Shown: positions 1-5,169 of the stretch, piece by piece | Layout: every line of letters begins with the position of its first letter | Numbering within the stretch: position 1 is the first letter of the stretch | NCBI GenBank assembly: GCA_023412665.1 | Contig: JAEZCA010000044.1 | Coordinates: 1-15,243 of the forward strand | Direction: 5' to 3' | Source of the DNA: Bacillota bacterium | Lineage (GTDB): Bacteria; Bacillota; Clostridia; Acetivibrionales; DTU013 | Length of the DNA: 15,243 nucleotides | The notes under the pieces: generated by a model | Databases searched by the model: none | The model's input: the letters and a program-made list of their open reading frames with translations, nothing else | What the model was told of the DNA's origin: nothing | Position numbers and translations under genes: made by a program

Positions 1-213
1 ATATTCCAGTGTATTAGCGTAGTTCGTTATAGCCTGCTGTATCTCATCAAGTACCTGTAAAGCGCGTTCTTTTGTGATATATTCGCCCAAAATATCGTAT
101 CCGTCAGCGTATGGATTGATTATTTTCACACCCTTAACCGAGTTCATTGTTGACAGAGTTTTTAACAACATAAGACTTTCTCTGTCCTGTGACCTTATCC
201 AAACACCGTCCAT
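1..213 (-). CDS. small phage-type protein, partial at window edge
   Basis: The frame opens with ATG at 213 and stays open to the window edge, giving at least 71 residues; the C-terminus is missing. A GGAGGGCG ribosome binding site lies 5 to 12 bases upstream. The start MDGVWIRSQDRESL and the later LGEYITKERALQVLDEIQ resemble small hypothetical proteins that I recall from Firmicutes prophages (a WIRSQD start followed by a STKERALEVLDEIQ-like segment); this is recognition from memory, not a search. Function is unknown. It overlaps the end of the Spo0A-like gene by 19 bases, so the two are probably translated from one early phage message. Confidence 0.7.
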   Translation of the reverse strand, partial: MDGVWIRSQDRESLMLLKTLSTMNSVKGVKIINPYADGYDILGEYITKERALQVLDEIQQAITNYANTLEY

Positions 214-638
214 CTTTCGCCCTCCAGTCTCATTGTTTCTGCAACATACGCGATAAACTCGCTGTTGCACGGACTTATGCTGAAGTGGTCAATTATTCTG
301 TCTATGTTCCTTGCAGATTCAATGGCGTGCCTTATTGCTCTCTCAACTCTGCTTGGTGTATCGTTGTGATTCTGCGCTATTGTCGGGTATAACACCCTTG
401 TGATAGAGTGAATTACCCTCTCGTCCTTGACTACCATCGTGATTGCCTCACGCAGATAATTGAAGCCTTTCAGATTGCACCGTATACCGTAAGCGTTCAG
501 CTCGTTTGTTACCGCTTGCTCCAGAGTTTTTTCCGGTGGGTCCAACTGCTCCGGCTCGTCCGACAAAAACTTTTTGACATATTCCTCTTTTGTCATTTCA
601 ATTGCTACCTTGCCGTTTTTCAAATGCTCTACTTTCAC
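195..638 (-). CDS. Spo0A effector-domain-only protein (phage-borne)
   Basis: This 147-residue protein starts with GTG at 638 behind GGAGATAG. Residues about 37-140 align by eye with the C-terminal DNA-binding domain of Spo0A, the sporulation master regulator: LKGFNYLREAI (56-66), SITRVLYP (78-85), the recognition-helix block SRVERAIRHAIE (96-107) and NSEFIAYVAETMRLE (125-139). B. subtilis Spo0A has nearly the same blocks (YLREAISMVYND, SRVERAIRHAIEVAW, NSEFIAMVADKLRLE). The phosphorylated receiver domain, which makes up the first half of Spo0A, is absent; about 35 charged residues replace it. The loop between the recognition helix and NSEF is shorter than in Spo0A. Without a receiver it cannot be controlled by the phosphorelay. 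It probably binds 0A-box-like DNA, but the target (phage promoters, host sporulation genes, or both) is unknown. Domain identity is strong; role is inference. Confidence 0.88.
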   Translation of the reverse strand: MKVEHLKNGKVAIEMTKEEYVKKFLSDEPEQLDPPEKTLEQAVTNELNAYGIRCNLKGFNYLREAITMVVKDERVIHSITRVLYPTIAQNHNDTPSRVERAIRHAIESARNIDRIIDHFSISPCNSEFIAYVAETMRLEGERWTVFG

Positions 639-643
639 GTTAA

Positions 644-805
644 CTATCTCCTTTCATCAATGTGTTTAGGCGGTATGTACTTTGTCACCGGCCTCTTCTT
701 TTGTTCTTCCAGCTTCCATGCCCTCCACCATCTTGCAACTTTCCTTGCTCCTTTAATGAGGATGATAAGACACAGAGCGATAATGATTAGAAGAAAATAC
801 TTCAT
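644..805 (-). CDS. 53-residue single-helix membrane protein
   Basis: The start codon ATG (805-803) overlaps the stop of the deformylase gene as ATGA, a classic sign of coupled translation. The protein begins MKYFLLIIIALCLIILIKGA, a hydrophobic segment at residues 3-17 long enough to cross the membrane, followed by a basic, tryptophan-rich stretch (KVARWWRAWKLEEQKKR) and a charged tail ending ERR. The layout predicts an N-terminal anchor with the tail in the cytoplasm. The next gene starts 5 bases after the stop, and its ribosome binding site lies inside this gene's last codons. I recognise no family; small holin-like or host-modifying phage proteins can look like this, but nothing here proves it. 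Confidence 0.65.
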   Translation of the reverse strand: MKYFLLIIIALCLIILIKGARKVARWWRAWKLEEQKKRPVTKYIPPKHIDERR

Positions 806-1260
806 CCCTTTACCACCTTGCCTTTTGCGACCTTACAATCACCGTGCAAGTGATCGATTTCGTGACAGAATATCCTTGCTTCCAAACCGACCGCAGTTAG
901 CTGAACATTGCCACCCTGTACCGTCTGTCCTTTTACAGTAACCGAATTGGGCCTTCTGATCTTTGCTGCCATTCCGGGATAACTCAGGCAGCCTTCTGTA
1001 GCCAGGTTGGTGTAGATGCTCTGTTTTACAATCTCTGGATTAACAACGATGTATGTACCTTTCTGAGACTGTTTCTTGACCACTATCACTGCGATTGGTT
1101 CACCTATCTGCGGAGCTGCCAGACCGATACCATTACCATGCAACATCGTGTCGCGCATATCCATTGTTAGTAGTCTTAGCTTCTCGTCAAAAATGGTTAC
1201 TGGCTGGCACTTTTGCTTTAGTATTGGGTCTTTGAATTTCTTTATCTCTCGTACTGCCAT
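802..1260 (-). CDS. def: peptide deformylase, phage-borne
   Basis: Peptide deformylase removes the formyl group from the N-terminal methionine of new proteins, using a metal ion. All three family motifs are intact: GIGLAAPQ (residues 44-51), EGCLS (89-93, metal ligand Cys91) and HEIDH (133-137, metal ligands His133 and His137, catalytic Glu134). At 152 residues it is at the short end of the family, and the sequence after HEIDH (LHGDCKVAKGKVVKG) lacks the usual GxLFIDR-like C-terminal helix. Shortened deformylases are known from marine phages. A GGGAGGGTGAC ribosome binding site precedes the ATG. It sits within a run of closely spaced phage genes, 1 base after the upstream stop and overlapping the next start, so it is cargo of the element and not the housekeeping copy. 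Probably active. Confidence 0.93.
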   Translation of the reverse strand: MAVREIKKFKDPILKQKCQPVTIFDEKLRLLTMDMRDTMLHGNGIGLAAPQIGEPIAVIVVKKQSQKGTYIVVNPEIVKQSIYTNLATEGCLSYPGMAAKIRRPNSVTVKGQTVQGGNVQLTAVGLEARIFCHEIDHLHGDCKVAKGKVVKG

Positions 1261-1261
1261 A

Positions 1262-1480
1262 TCAAACTGTCACCCTCCCTGTTCTTCGCGCCATCTTGCG
1301 GCGTTTGCTTTGGCTGCTACGGGCAGCATACCGAACAGCAATATTACAGTTGAGATTTAAACCCTTGCGGCGCGGTGTTTTTGCATATTCACGTGACTTA
1401 CCTGGAAGTGACTTGGATGGTTTGCGGCTGAAAAGCCGTTTAAAGAATTGAAAGATTGAATTGAAGAAGCCTATTGCCAT
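1262..1480 (-). CDS. small very basic phage protein, unknown function
   Basis: A 72-residue protein with a good ribosome binding site (GGGAGGGTCATT before ATG). Its N-terminus, MAIGFFNSIFQFFKRLFSRK, has the pattern of an amphipathic helix with aromatic and aliphatic residues on one face, and the rest is rich in Arg and Lys (RRKGLNLN, SKRRKMARRTGR). It ends one base before the deformylase start, so the two are likely co-translated. I recognise no family. The composition would fit membrane association or nucleic-acid binding. The ribosome binding site and tight spacing argue that it is real despite its odd composition. Confidence 0.55.
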   Translation of the reverse strand: MAIGFFNSIFQFFKRLFSRKPSKSLPGKSREYAKTPRRKGLNLNCNIAVRYAARSSQSKRRKMARRTGRVTV

Positions 1481-1505
1481 AATGACCCTCCCATACTTTA
1501 GTTTT

Positions 1506-1533
1506 GGTGGGGACAGTCGCGACCTGTCCCACC
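1506..1533. repeat. REP-like GGGGACAG/CTGTCCC hairpin
   Basis: Between two small phage genes, GGTGGG-G-ACAG (1506-1516) pairs with CTGTCCCACC (1524-1533) around TCGCGAC, ten base pairs with one bulged G. Short palindromes with GGGGACAG and CTGTCCC arms are scattered through many bacterial genomes as REP-like units. Only this copy is in the window, so repetition across the genome is untested. A second hairpin, GCCGGA/TCCGGC, lies at 1603-1619. Confidence 0.4.
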
Positions 1534-1625
1534 GCTCTCATTTGTACATGCTGTGTCCGGACTACGAAAACCCGTTATGCTATATCTGCTTTTTGGGTTT
1601 GGGCCGGATGCGCTCCGGCGGGCGG

Positions 1626-1871
1626 TTAGATTCTCTCGCGAACCAATCCGAGCGTACTGCCGATTTCGTCTGTAAGACTTCTGATGCAAAGCAGTTTGTC
1701 AAACAAGCTTACAGGTGCAGGCTGAGACAGTGCCTTGCAATTAGGAACGTCACCCTTATACAACCTTTCATCAATGCCATTGCTCAGGCCATTGATACTG
1801 TCGAGCCTGTCGATGATGCCCTGCGCTATTTCATTGAGGGATTCTTCCTTCGCGCATTTTACCTCGTTCAT
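1626..1871 (-). CDS. small helical phage protein, unknown function
   Basis: An 81-residue protein with one of the best ribosome binding sites in the region (AAGGAGG, 8 bases before ATG at 1871). The sequence is mostly predicted helix with regularly spaced hydrophobic residues (LNEIAQGIIDRLDSINGLSNGIDERL, then LLCIRSLTDEIGSTLGLVRERI), a pattern typical of small coiled or helical-bundle phage proteins. Two short helical halves are joined by a Pro-rich linker (SQPAPVS). I do not recognise a named family. It belongs to the leftward early operon and is preceded by a 141-base structured gap. Confidence 0.6.
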   Translation of the reverse strand: MNEVKCAKEESLNEIAQGIIDRLDSINGLSNGIDERLYKGDVPNCKALSQPAPVSLFDKLLCIRSLTDEIGSTLGLVRERI

Positions 1872-1908
1872 ACATTTACCTCCTTAGTTTATTTGCCTTT
1901 CGGCTTGG

Positions 1909-1991
1909 TGGGGAAGGTGAGATTGGCTACTCACTCGCAGGCACCGTGTACTTTAGTACCGCTGCTTCCCCATGTAAGGCGGTTGACCGCC
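1909..1991 (-). other. structured intergenic segment in phage operon
   Basis: This 141-base gap between two leftward phage genes can fold as a branched structure. An outer eight-base-pair stem joins 1909-1916 (TGGGGAAG) to 1965-1972 (CTTCCCCA). It encloses GTGAG/CTCAC (1917-1921 with 1930-1934) and a hairpin GTAC-TTTA-GTAC (1948-1959). Immediately beside it is GGCGG-TTGA-CCGCC (1978-1991). The arms are complementary on both strands, but the flanking genes are read on the minus strand, so an RNA structure in their message is the likelier reading. No known RNA family is recognised; it is not a tRNA. Confidence 0.35.
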
Positions 1992-2012
1992 ATGTCTTGC
2001 TAGTGCGAACTA

Positions 2013-2393
2013 TCACCAATAATTAGCGGTTACAAATATTTTGTAGGTACAATGGAATTTATCACACATTTCCTTTGCCCACTCTTCAAGTTCACGTTTC
2101 TGCTTTTCGAGTTTACTCCACTCTATTAAATCACCATATCCATAAGTAACCATATCTAAGAGAACAATATCACCCTCTTTGGCGGATATTTGCATGCCCT
2201 CGTCATAATCTGATTTCATGCACATTTGGTGATAGTCACTATCTCCAATTTTAATGTCGCCTTCTTCGTCAATAACACCATCATTTTCCCATTCAAAAAC
2301 CTTAGCTTCTTGCAGAATATTTCTCCAAGTTTTTCTCGGAAGGTCGTCTGGTGTCAATGTTAAAAGCAAAACTGCATTTGGATGAGTGCCCAT
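2013..2393 (-). CDS. hypothetical acidic phage protein
   Basis: A 126-residue protein starting at ATG 2393 behind AAAGGAGATAA. The middle is strongly acidic (EWENDGVIDEEGDIKIGDSDY) and the C-terminal third is a predicted helix rich in Glu, Lys and Trp (EWSKLEKQKRELEEWAKEMCDKFHC) followed by a short beta-like end (TYKIFVTANYW). I recognise no conserved domain. It lies between the antirepressor stub and the structured gap in the leftward early operon. The acidic, soluble character would fit a DNA-mimic or protein-binding role, but that is a guess from composition only. Confidence 0.6.
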   Translation of the reverse strand: MGTHPNAVLLLTLTPDDLPRKTWRNILQEAKVFEWENDGVIDEEGDIKIGDSDYHQMCMKSDYDEGMQISAKEGDIVLLDMVTYGYGDLIEWSKLEKQKRELEEWAKEMCDKFHCTYKIFVTANYW

Positions 2394-2535
2394 GCTTTAT
2401 CTCCTTTCATTCGCCCTTTTTTTAAAATGCCGCTCTTGTGCTCCCCTGGACCACTCAGGCTGATGTCAACGATATTCACTTTTCAATGTGCGGCGTGGAT
2501 GAATAAGGCCAATAACTCAGATGTATGTATTCTGT

Positions 2536-2586
2536 TTATGGCCTGACCTGTTTTGTGTTGTACTGGAATGGAATAAGACTGTTCAT
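2536..2586 (-). pseudogene. possible remnant of a Bro-N-type antirepressor gene
   Basis: An excellent ribosome binding site (TAGGAGG, 7 bases upstream) leads to ATG at 2586 and a frame of only 16 residues, MNSLIPFQYNTKQVRP, then TAA. This opening resembles the first residues of phage antirepressors of the Bro-N family, which typically begin MNNLIPFNFE...VRT before a WFV motif. No such continuation is found in any frame of the next 140 bases. It sits directly downstream of the Cro-like gene, where antirepressors often lie. I read it as a decayed or deleted antirepressor; a genuine short peptide gene is the alternative. Confidence 0.4.
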
Positions 2587-2616
2587 ATGGCTTCCTCCTA
2601 TGTACAACTGCAAAGC

Positions 2617-2958
2617 TTAAGCTGATATGGTCTCATTTGAGAGCACTTCGTCAAAAAAAATCCTGTCGATGGTAATAGCCTCGTTGATTTCTTTGACAGC
2701 CTTTTCCTTTGCAAAGTCCTTTGCGTTAGGGTTATTATGTTCCCAATCGCACAATGCTCTTTCGCGGAAATAGGTAACGATCTTTGCAGCTTCACATAAA
2801 TCAAAGACATAAGGTTTACCTGTTTTGGGTGATAGCTCTCTGTGGAGAATTCTTGATGTTTGGCGTAGAGTTTTGCTAATTATTGACGCGATATCCGATT
2901 TGTCCAGTGCGTAATCTGCCATGAGTTTTCTGAGTTCTCTGTAATAGATTCTTTTCAT
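2617..2958 (-). CDS. Cro-like HTH regulator of the lytic/early operon
   Basis: The ATG at 2958 is chosen because AAGGAGG lies 6 to 12 bases upstream; a longer frame from 3000 would begin inside an operator and upstream of this ribosome binding site. The 113-residue product (MKRIYYRELRKLMADYALDK...) has a plausible helix-turn-helix in residues 15-62 (KSDIASIISKTLRQTSRIL ... FDLCEAAKIVTYF), matching the phage Cro-like layout in which a helix ending in a KIVxYF-like segment follows the recognition helix. It is the first gene leftward from the divergent promoter region and faces the repressor, as cro does. Its last codons contain another copy of the operator. The family assignment is moderate; an activator or excisionase-like role is possible. 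Confidence 0.65.
   Translation of the reverse strand: MKRIYYRELRKLMADYALDKSDIASIISKTLRQTSRILHRELSPKTGKPYVFDLCEAAKIVTYFRERALCDWEHNNPNAKDFAKEKAVKEINEAITIDRIFFDEVLSNETISA
2631..2642. promoter_or_regulatory. operator copy inside the Cro-like gene
   Basis: TCTCATTTGAGA, arms TCTCA and TGAGA around TT, identical in its 12 bases to the copy at 2985-2996. It lies in the last codons of the Cro-like gene, about 350 bases from the promoter copies, a spacing that would suit DNA looping by the repressor. Confidence 0.6.
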
Positions 2959-2984
2959 AGTGACCTCCTTCTTTCGTAAATTGC

Positions 2985-2996
2985 TCTCATTTGAGA
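2985..2996. promoter_or_regulatory. operator at the start site of the leftward promoter
   Basis: TCTCATTTGAGA lies just downstream of the -10 box (2999-3004) of the leftward early promoter, overlapping the expected transcription start. A repressor bound here would block the early operon. Confidence 0.75.
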
Positions 2997-2998
2997 CC

Positions 2999-3027
2999 AT
3001 TATATCAGTGCCTCGTATCTAAGTCAA
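2999..3027 (-). promoter_or_regulatory. sigma-A-type promoter of the leftward early operon
   Basis: On the minus strand TTGACT (3027-3022), a 17-base spacer and a perfect TATAAT (3004-2999) precede the Cro-like gene by about 40 bases. An operator overlaps the predicted start site. Confidence 0.8.
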
Positions 3028-3079
3028 CATATTTTTGCAATAAATTTCCCTTTAATTTTACTGCATTTCCCGAAACTCC

Positions 3080-3108
3080 TTGACATTTTGCTCTCATTTG
3101 AGTATTAT
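3080..3108 (+). promoter_or_regulatory. sigma-A-type promoter of repressor and integrase
   Basis: Perfect TTGACA (3080-3085), a 17-base spacer and TATTAT (3103-3108) read rightward into the repressor gene. One operator fills the end of the spacer (3092-3103) and another covers the start site (3111-3122), so the lysogenic promoter is probably autoregulated. Confidence 0.82.
3092..3103. promoter_or_regulatory. operator within the repressor promoter spacer
   Basis: TCTCATTTGAGT differs in one arm base from the 2631 and 2985 copies. It lies between the -35 and -10 boxes of the rightward promoter and 19 bases, nearly two helical turns, from the next copy. Confidence 0.7.
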
Positions 3109-3110
3109 GT

Positions 3111-3122
3111 TCTCAAAAGAGT
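3111..3122. promoter_or_regulatory. weaker operator at the repressor start site
   Basis: TCTCAAAAGAGT keeps the left arm TCTCA and most of the right arm. Its spacing from 3092 suggests cooperative binding, with this as the lower-affinity site. Confidence 0.55.
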
Positions 3123-3168
3123 ACATTATAAGAAATATATTTCGTAATAAGGAGGGAAAAATAAATTA

Positions 3169-3399
3169 ATGGGCTGTAACGAAATGTTTGCAAAAAGAAT
3201 CAAAGAACTACGTGAGAGCAGAGGATTAACTACTAGACAACTAGGAGCAGAACTTAGTATAGGCAATAATACAATATCACAATATGAAACCTGCAAGAGA
3301 ACACCGGACATTAACATGGTCAAGTTATTTGCTGACTATTTTAATGTAAGCTGTGATTATCTAGCCGGTATGACTGATAATCCAGAAAGGATGCGGTGA
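3169..3399 (+). CDS. short Xre/CI-type phage repressor
   Basis: A 76-residue protein made almost entirely of a lambda-repressor-like helix-turn-helix (residues about 6-66): FAKRIKELRESRGLTTRQLG, then ELSIGNNTISQYETCKRTPD and MVKLFADYFNVSCDYLAG. This is the common Firmicutes prophage repressor form. GGAGGG at 3151-3156 precedes the ATG by 12 bases, rather far; a second ATG at 3184 (MFAKRIKEL) would give the usual family start but has no ribosome binding site. There is no C-terminal S24 peptidase domain, so RecA-driven self-cleavage is not the induction route. It probably binds the TCTCA-N2-TGAGA operators flanking both promoters. It is followed within 3 bases by the integrase, with which it is co-transcribed. 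Confidence 0.85.
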   Translation: MGCNEMFAKRIKELRESRGLTTRQLGAELSIGNNTISQYETCKRTPDINMVKLFADYFNVSCDYLAGMTDNPERMR

Positions 3400-3402
3400 T
3401 GT

Positions 3403-4569
3403 ATGGGCAAGATGAAAAAGGCCAGAAATCCTAAAGGAATGGGAAGTTACAGGATACTTCCCAACGGTACACACCAATGGAGGGTTCGGAGGGATGGAGA
3501 AGAGAAAACTGTGACAGCTGATACTCCCTCTGAGCTTCAGCAGAAAGTAAATGAGATCCGGGACCTCAAAATATCAAAATCAAAACTGAAGGTAGATGAA
3601 TGGTTTACTCAATGGCTCAAATATATAAAAGCCCTTAGAAAGCCCGCTACTTATAATCAATATTATTTCATTTATAATACGCATATAAAGCCTGAGATCG
3701 GCAACAGAAAACTTATCAGTATAAAATCAATCGACATACAGAACATCATCCTTGAAATGAATAAAAAGGGCTTATCAACCTGGACCATGAAACATGCCCG
3801 TAAAGTAATGAATGGAGCCTTCGGTAAAGCTGCAAAGGATAAGATCATATCACAAAATCCTGTTGAAGATATTGAGATTCCCAAGAAGCAAGCGAAGCAG
3901 AGAAAAACTTTAAACACCGCTGAGCTTGCAGCACTATTTAGGCAACTAGAAAAATCCCGCTGGATATGGTCAGCTAAATTCATGCTTGTAACTGGAGTGC
4001 GCCGGGGTGAATTGTTGGCCCTCCGGTGGAGTGATATTGATGATATAAATAAGAGAATAAAAATAGATGAATCAGACAGCTCCACGGGGCTTGATGATAC
4101 AAAAAGCAGCAAGGTCCATTACGTGCCCCTGTCAGATAAGGCTAAACACTACCTTGCTATGCAAAAGGATATGCTATACAAAGAAGATAACCCTATATTG
4201 GTAAGCGATAAATTAAAAGCAACTGATCTCATATTTCCAAACAAATACGGAGAAATGCTAAACCCAAATTCATACTTCACTTTATTTTACCGAGCTGCAG
4301 AGAAGGCCGGCATAAAAGCAAGCCCCCACTGCTTAAGACATACCTTTGTATATCTGAACAGAAAAACATTATCTCTCAAAGAGATCCAGGAGATATTGGG
4401 GCACGATGAAAGCACAACTACACTTGATATTTACGGAGATATGATAAACGATTCTATAGATAAAACAGCAAAGCAAATTGATGATGTGTTCACCAGCCTG
4501 GATAAAGAGATAGAAAAAATAAAGGAGAATACCGGCAAGGTTGTTGAGTTTAAAAAGAGGGCAAAATAG
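3403..4569 (+). CDS. int: tyrosine-type site-specific integrase
   Basis: This 388-residue recombinase inserts and excises the element. Residues about 13-58 (GSYRILPNGTHQWRVRRDGE...) look like the N-terminal arm-binding domain, 64-165 like the SAM-like core-binding domain, and 175-370 form the catalytic domain. Catalytic residues are visible: Arg200 in TGVRRGEL, probable Lys234, His309 and Arg312 in HCLRHTF, His334 in LGHDES and the nucleophile Tyr344 in LDIYGD. The segment after HTF (VYLNRKTLSLKEIQ) is slightly shorter than usual but in frame. The start at 3403 lies 3 bases after the repressor stop. The gene ends 82 bases from the 3' end of tRNA-Pro, the classic arrangement for an integrase whose target is that tRNA. 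Confidence 0.95.
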   Translation: MGKMKKARNPKGMGSYRILPNGTHQWRVRRDGEEKTVTADTPSELQQKVNEIRDLKISKSKLKVDEWFTQWLKYIKALRKPATYNQYYFIYNTHIKPEIGNRKLISIKSIDIQNIILEMNKKGLSTWTMKHARKVMNGAFGKAAKDKIISQNPVEDIEIPKKQAKQRKTLNTAELAALFRQLEKSRWIWSAKFMLVTGVRRGELLALRWSDIDDINKRIKIDESDSSTGLDDTKSSKVHYVPLSDKAKHYLAMQKDMLYKEDNPILVSDKLKATDLIFPNKYGEMLNPNSYFTLFYRAAEKAGIKASPHCLRHTFVYLNRKTLSLKEIQEILGHDESTTTLDIYGDMINDSIDKTAKQIDDVFTSLDKEIEKIKENTGKVVEFKKRAK

Positions 4570-4580
4570 CACTTAAAAAA

Positions 4581-4602
4581 ATAGGGGTAAAATAGGGGTA
4601 AA
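4581..4602. repeat. 11-base tandem repeat beside the integrase
   Basis: ATAGGGGTAAA occurs twice in tandem (4581-4591 and 4592-4602) between the integrase stop and the tRNA. Short direct repeats in this position often serve as arm-type binding sites for tyrosine integrases; here that is inference from position. Confidence 0.45.
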
Positions 4603-4611
4603 AAAATAAAA

Positions 4612-4647
4612 AAACAGCGGGAGTTCAAAATCTGAAACCCGCTGTTT
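4612..4647 (-). terminator. terminator after tRNA-Pro, possibly bidirectional
   Basis: AAACAGCGGG (4612-4621) pairs perfectly with CCCGCTGTTT (4638-4647). Read on the minus strand it is followed by a long T-rich tract, so it ends tRNA-Pro; on the plus strand TTTTT follows, so it may also stop the integrase message. Confidence 0.8.
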
Positions 4648-4651
4648 TTGC

Positions 4652-4729
4652 TGGTCGGAGTGACACGACTTGAACGTGCGACCTCTTGCACCCCAAGCAA
4701 GCACTCTAGCCAAACTGAGCTACACCCCG
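4652..4729 (-). tRNA. tRNA-Pro (anticodon GGG)
   Basis: A 78-base cloverleaf with encoded CCA. The acceptor stem CGGGGTG pairs with CACTCCG (one G-U), with discriminator A. The anticodon stem CTTGC/GCAAG carries the loop TTGGGGT, giving anticodon GGG (4694-4692), and GTTCAAGTC supplies the T loop. The C1-G72 first pair fits bacterial tRNA-Pro. Its 3' end faces the integrase, so it is the likely attB of the element at left; the second copy of the 3' end would lie beyond the left edge. Confidence 0.95.
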
Positions 4730-4743
4730 GCAACGCAGTTTGA

Positions 4744-4773
4744 ATTATAGCACAGTCAGGACACTATTGTAAA
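4744..4773 (-). promoter_or_regulatory. promoter of tRNA-Pro
   Basis: On the minus strand TTTACA (4773-4768), an 18-base spacer and TATAAT (4749-4744) stand 14 bases before the tRNA. The tRNA therefore keeps its own promoter after integration. Confidence 0.65.
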
Positions 4774-4875
4774 GCATATTTTTCTCTTTCTAAAACGTAT
4801 TGAAGACTCGTATGGTCCGCATACTCTGTTTTTCAGGTTAATCCGGGACACTTTAGTCTTTTTCGCCTGCACTCA

Positions 4876-5046
4876 CTAAAAATTAGGCTTTTTCCCGGTA
4901 ACCAGTACGTAAATGACATAAGCAATAAAAGCAAGTATTGCTATAGGCAGCACCACCCTAAGAGCAAATCCAAGCAGCTTTAACGCAATGATCGCCAGGA
5001 CGGCAATAACTACAACAGAAATAACTGTTTTGACTATGTTATTCAC
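4876..5046 (-). CDS. 56-residue two-helix membrane protein
   Basis: The frame starts with GTG at 5046, after AAGGAGTGATATTT, and ends at TAG (4878-4876). The sequence is almost all hydrophobic: VIVKTVISVVVIAVLAIIALKLL-like residues 4-25 and LRVVLPIAILAFIAYVIYVLV (29-49), with a short basic tail GKKPNF, which predicts two membrane helices in a hairpin. I recognise no named family. It lies between tRNA-Pro and the class-V PLP enzyme, on the same strand as both, and appears to belong to the chromosome. Confidence 0.65.
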   Translation of the reverse strand: MNNIVKTVISVVVIAVLAIIALKLLGFALRVVLPIAILAFIAYVIYVLVTGKKPNF

Positions 5047-5169
5047 AAATATCACTCCTTACTTCATTCTACATTTTACTTGTCATATTTATTCCAATAG
5101 TTTGAAACAATGTTTCTGATAATAGATACGTAATAAATGAAGTAATGTCTAATGATAATCAATTATTCT

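Noticed and set aside
1498..1689. 63-residue minus-strand frame overlapping two phage genes' gap
   Set aside because: It has no ribosome binding site, overlaps the well-supported gene at 1626-1871 in another frame, and covers hairpins.
1695..1703. TTTGTCAAA, a match to the 0A-box consensus
   Set aside because: It lies inside a coding region and a single 9-base match could arise by chance; no 0A box was seen at the phage promoters.
2959..3000. N-terminal extension of the Cro-like protein (MVSNESN...)
   Set aside because: The extra codons are the operator itself and lie upstream of a strong AAGGAGG that fixes the start at 2958.
4431..4733. 100-residue minus-strand frame across tRNA-Pro and the integrase end
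   Set aside because: It is the antisense of the tRNA and of the integrase C-terminus, with no ribosome binding site.
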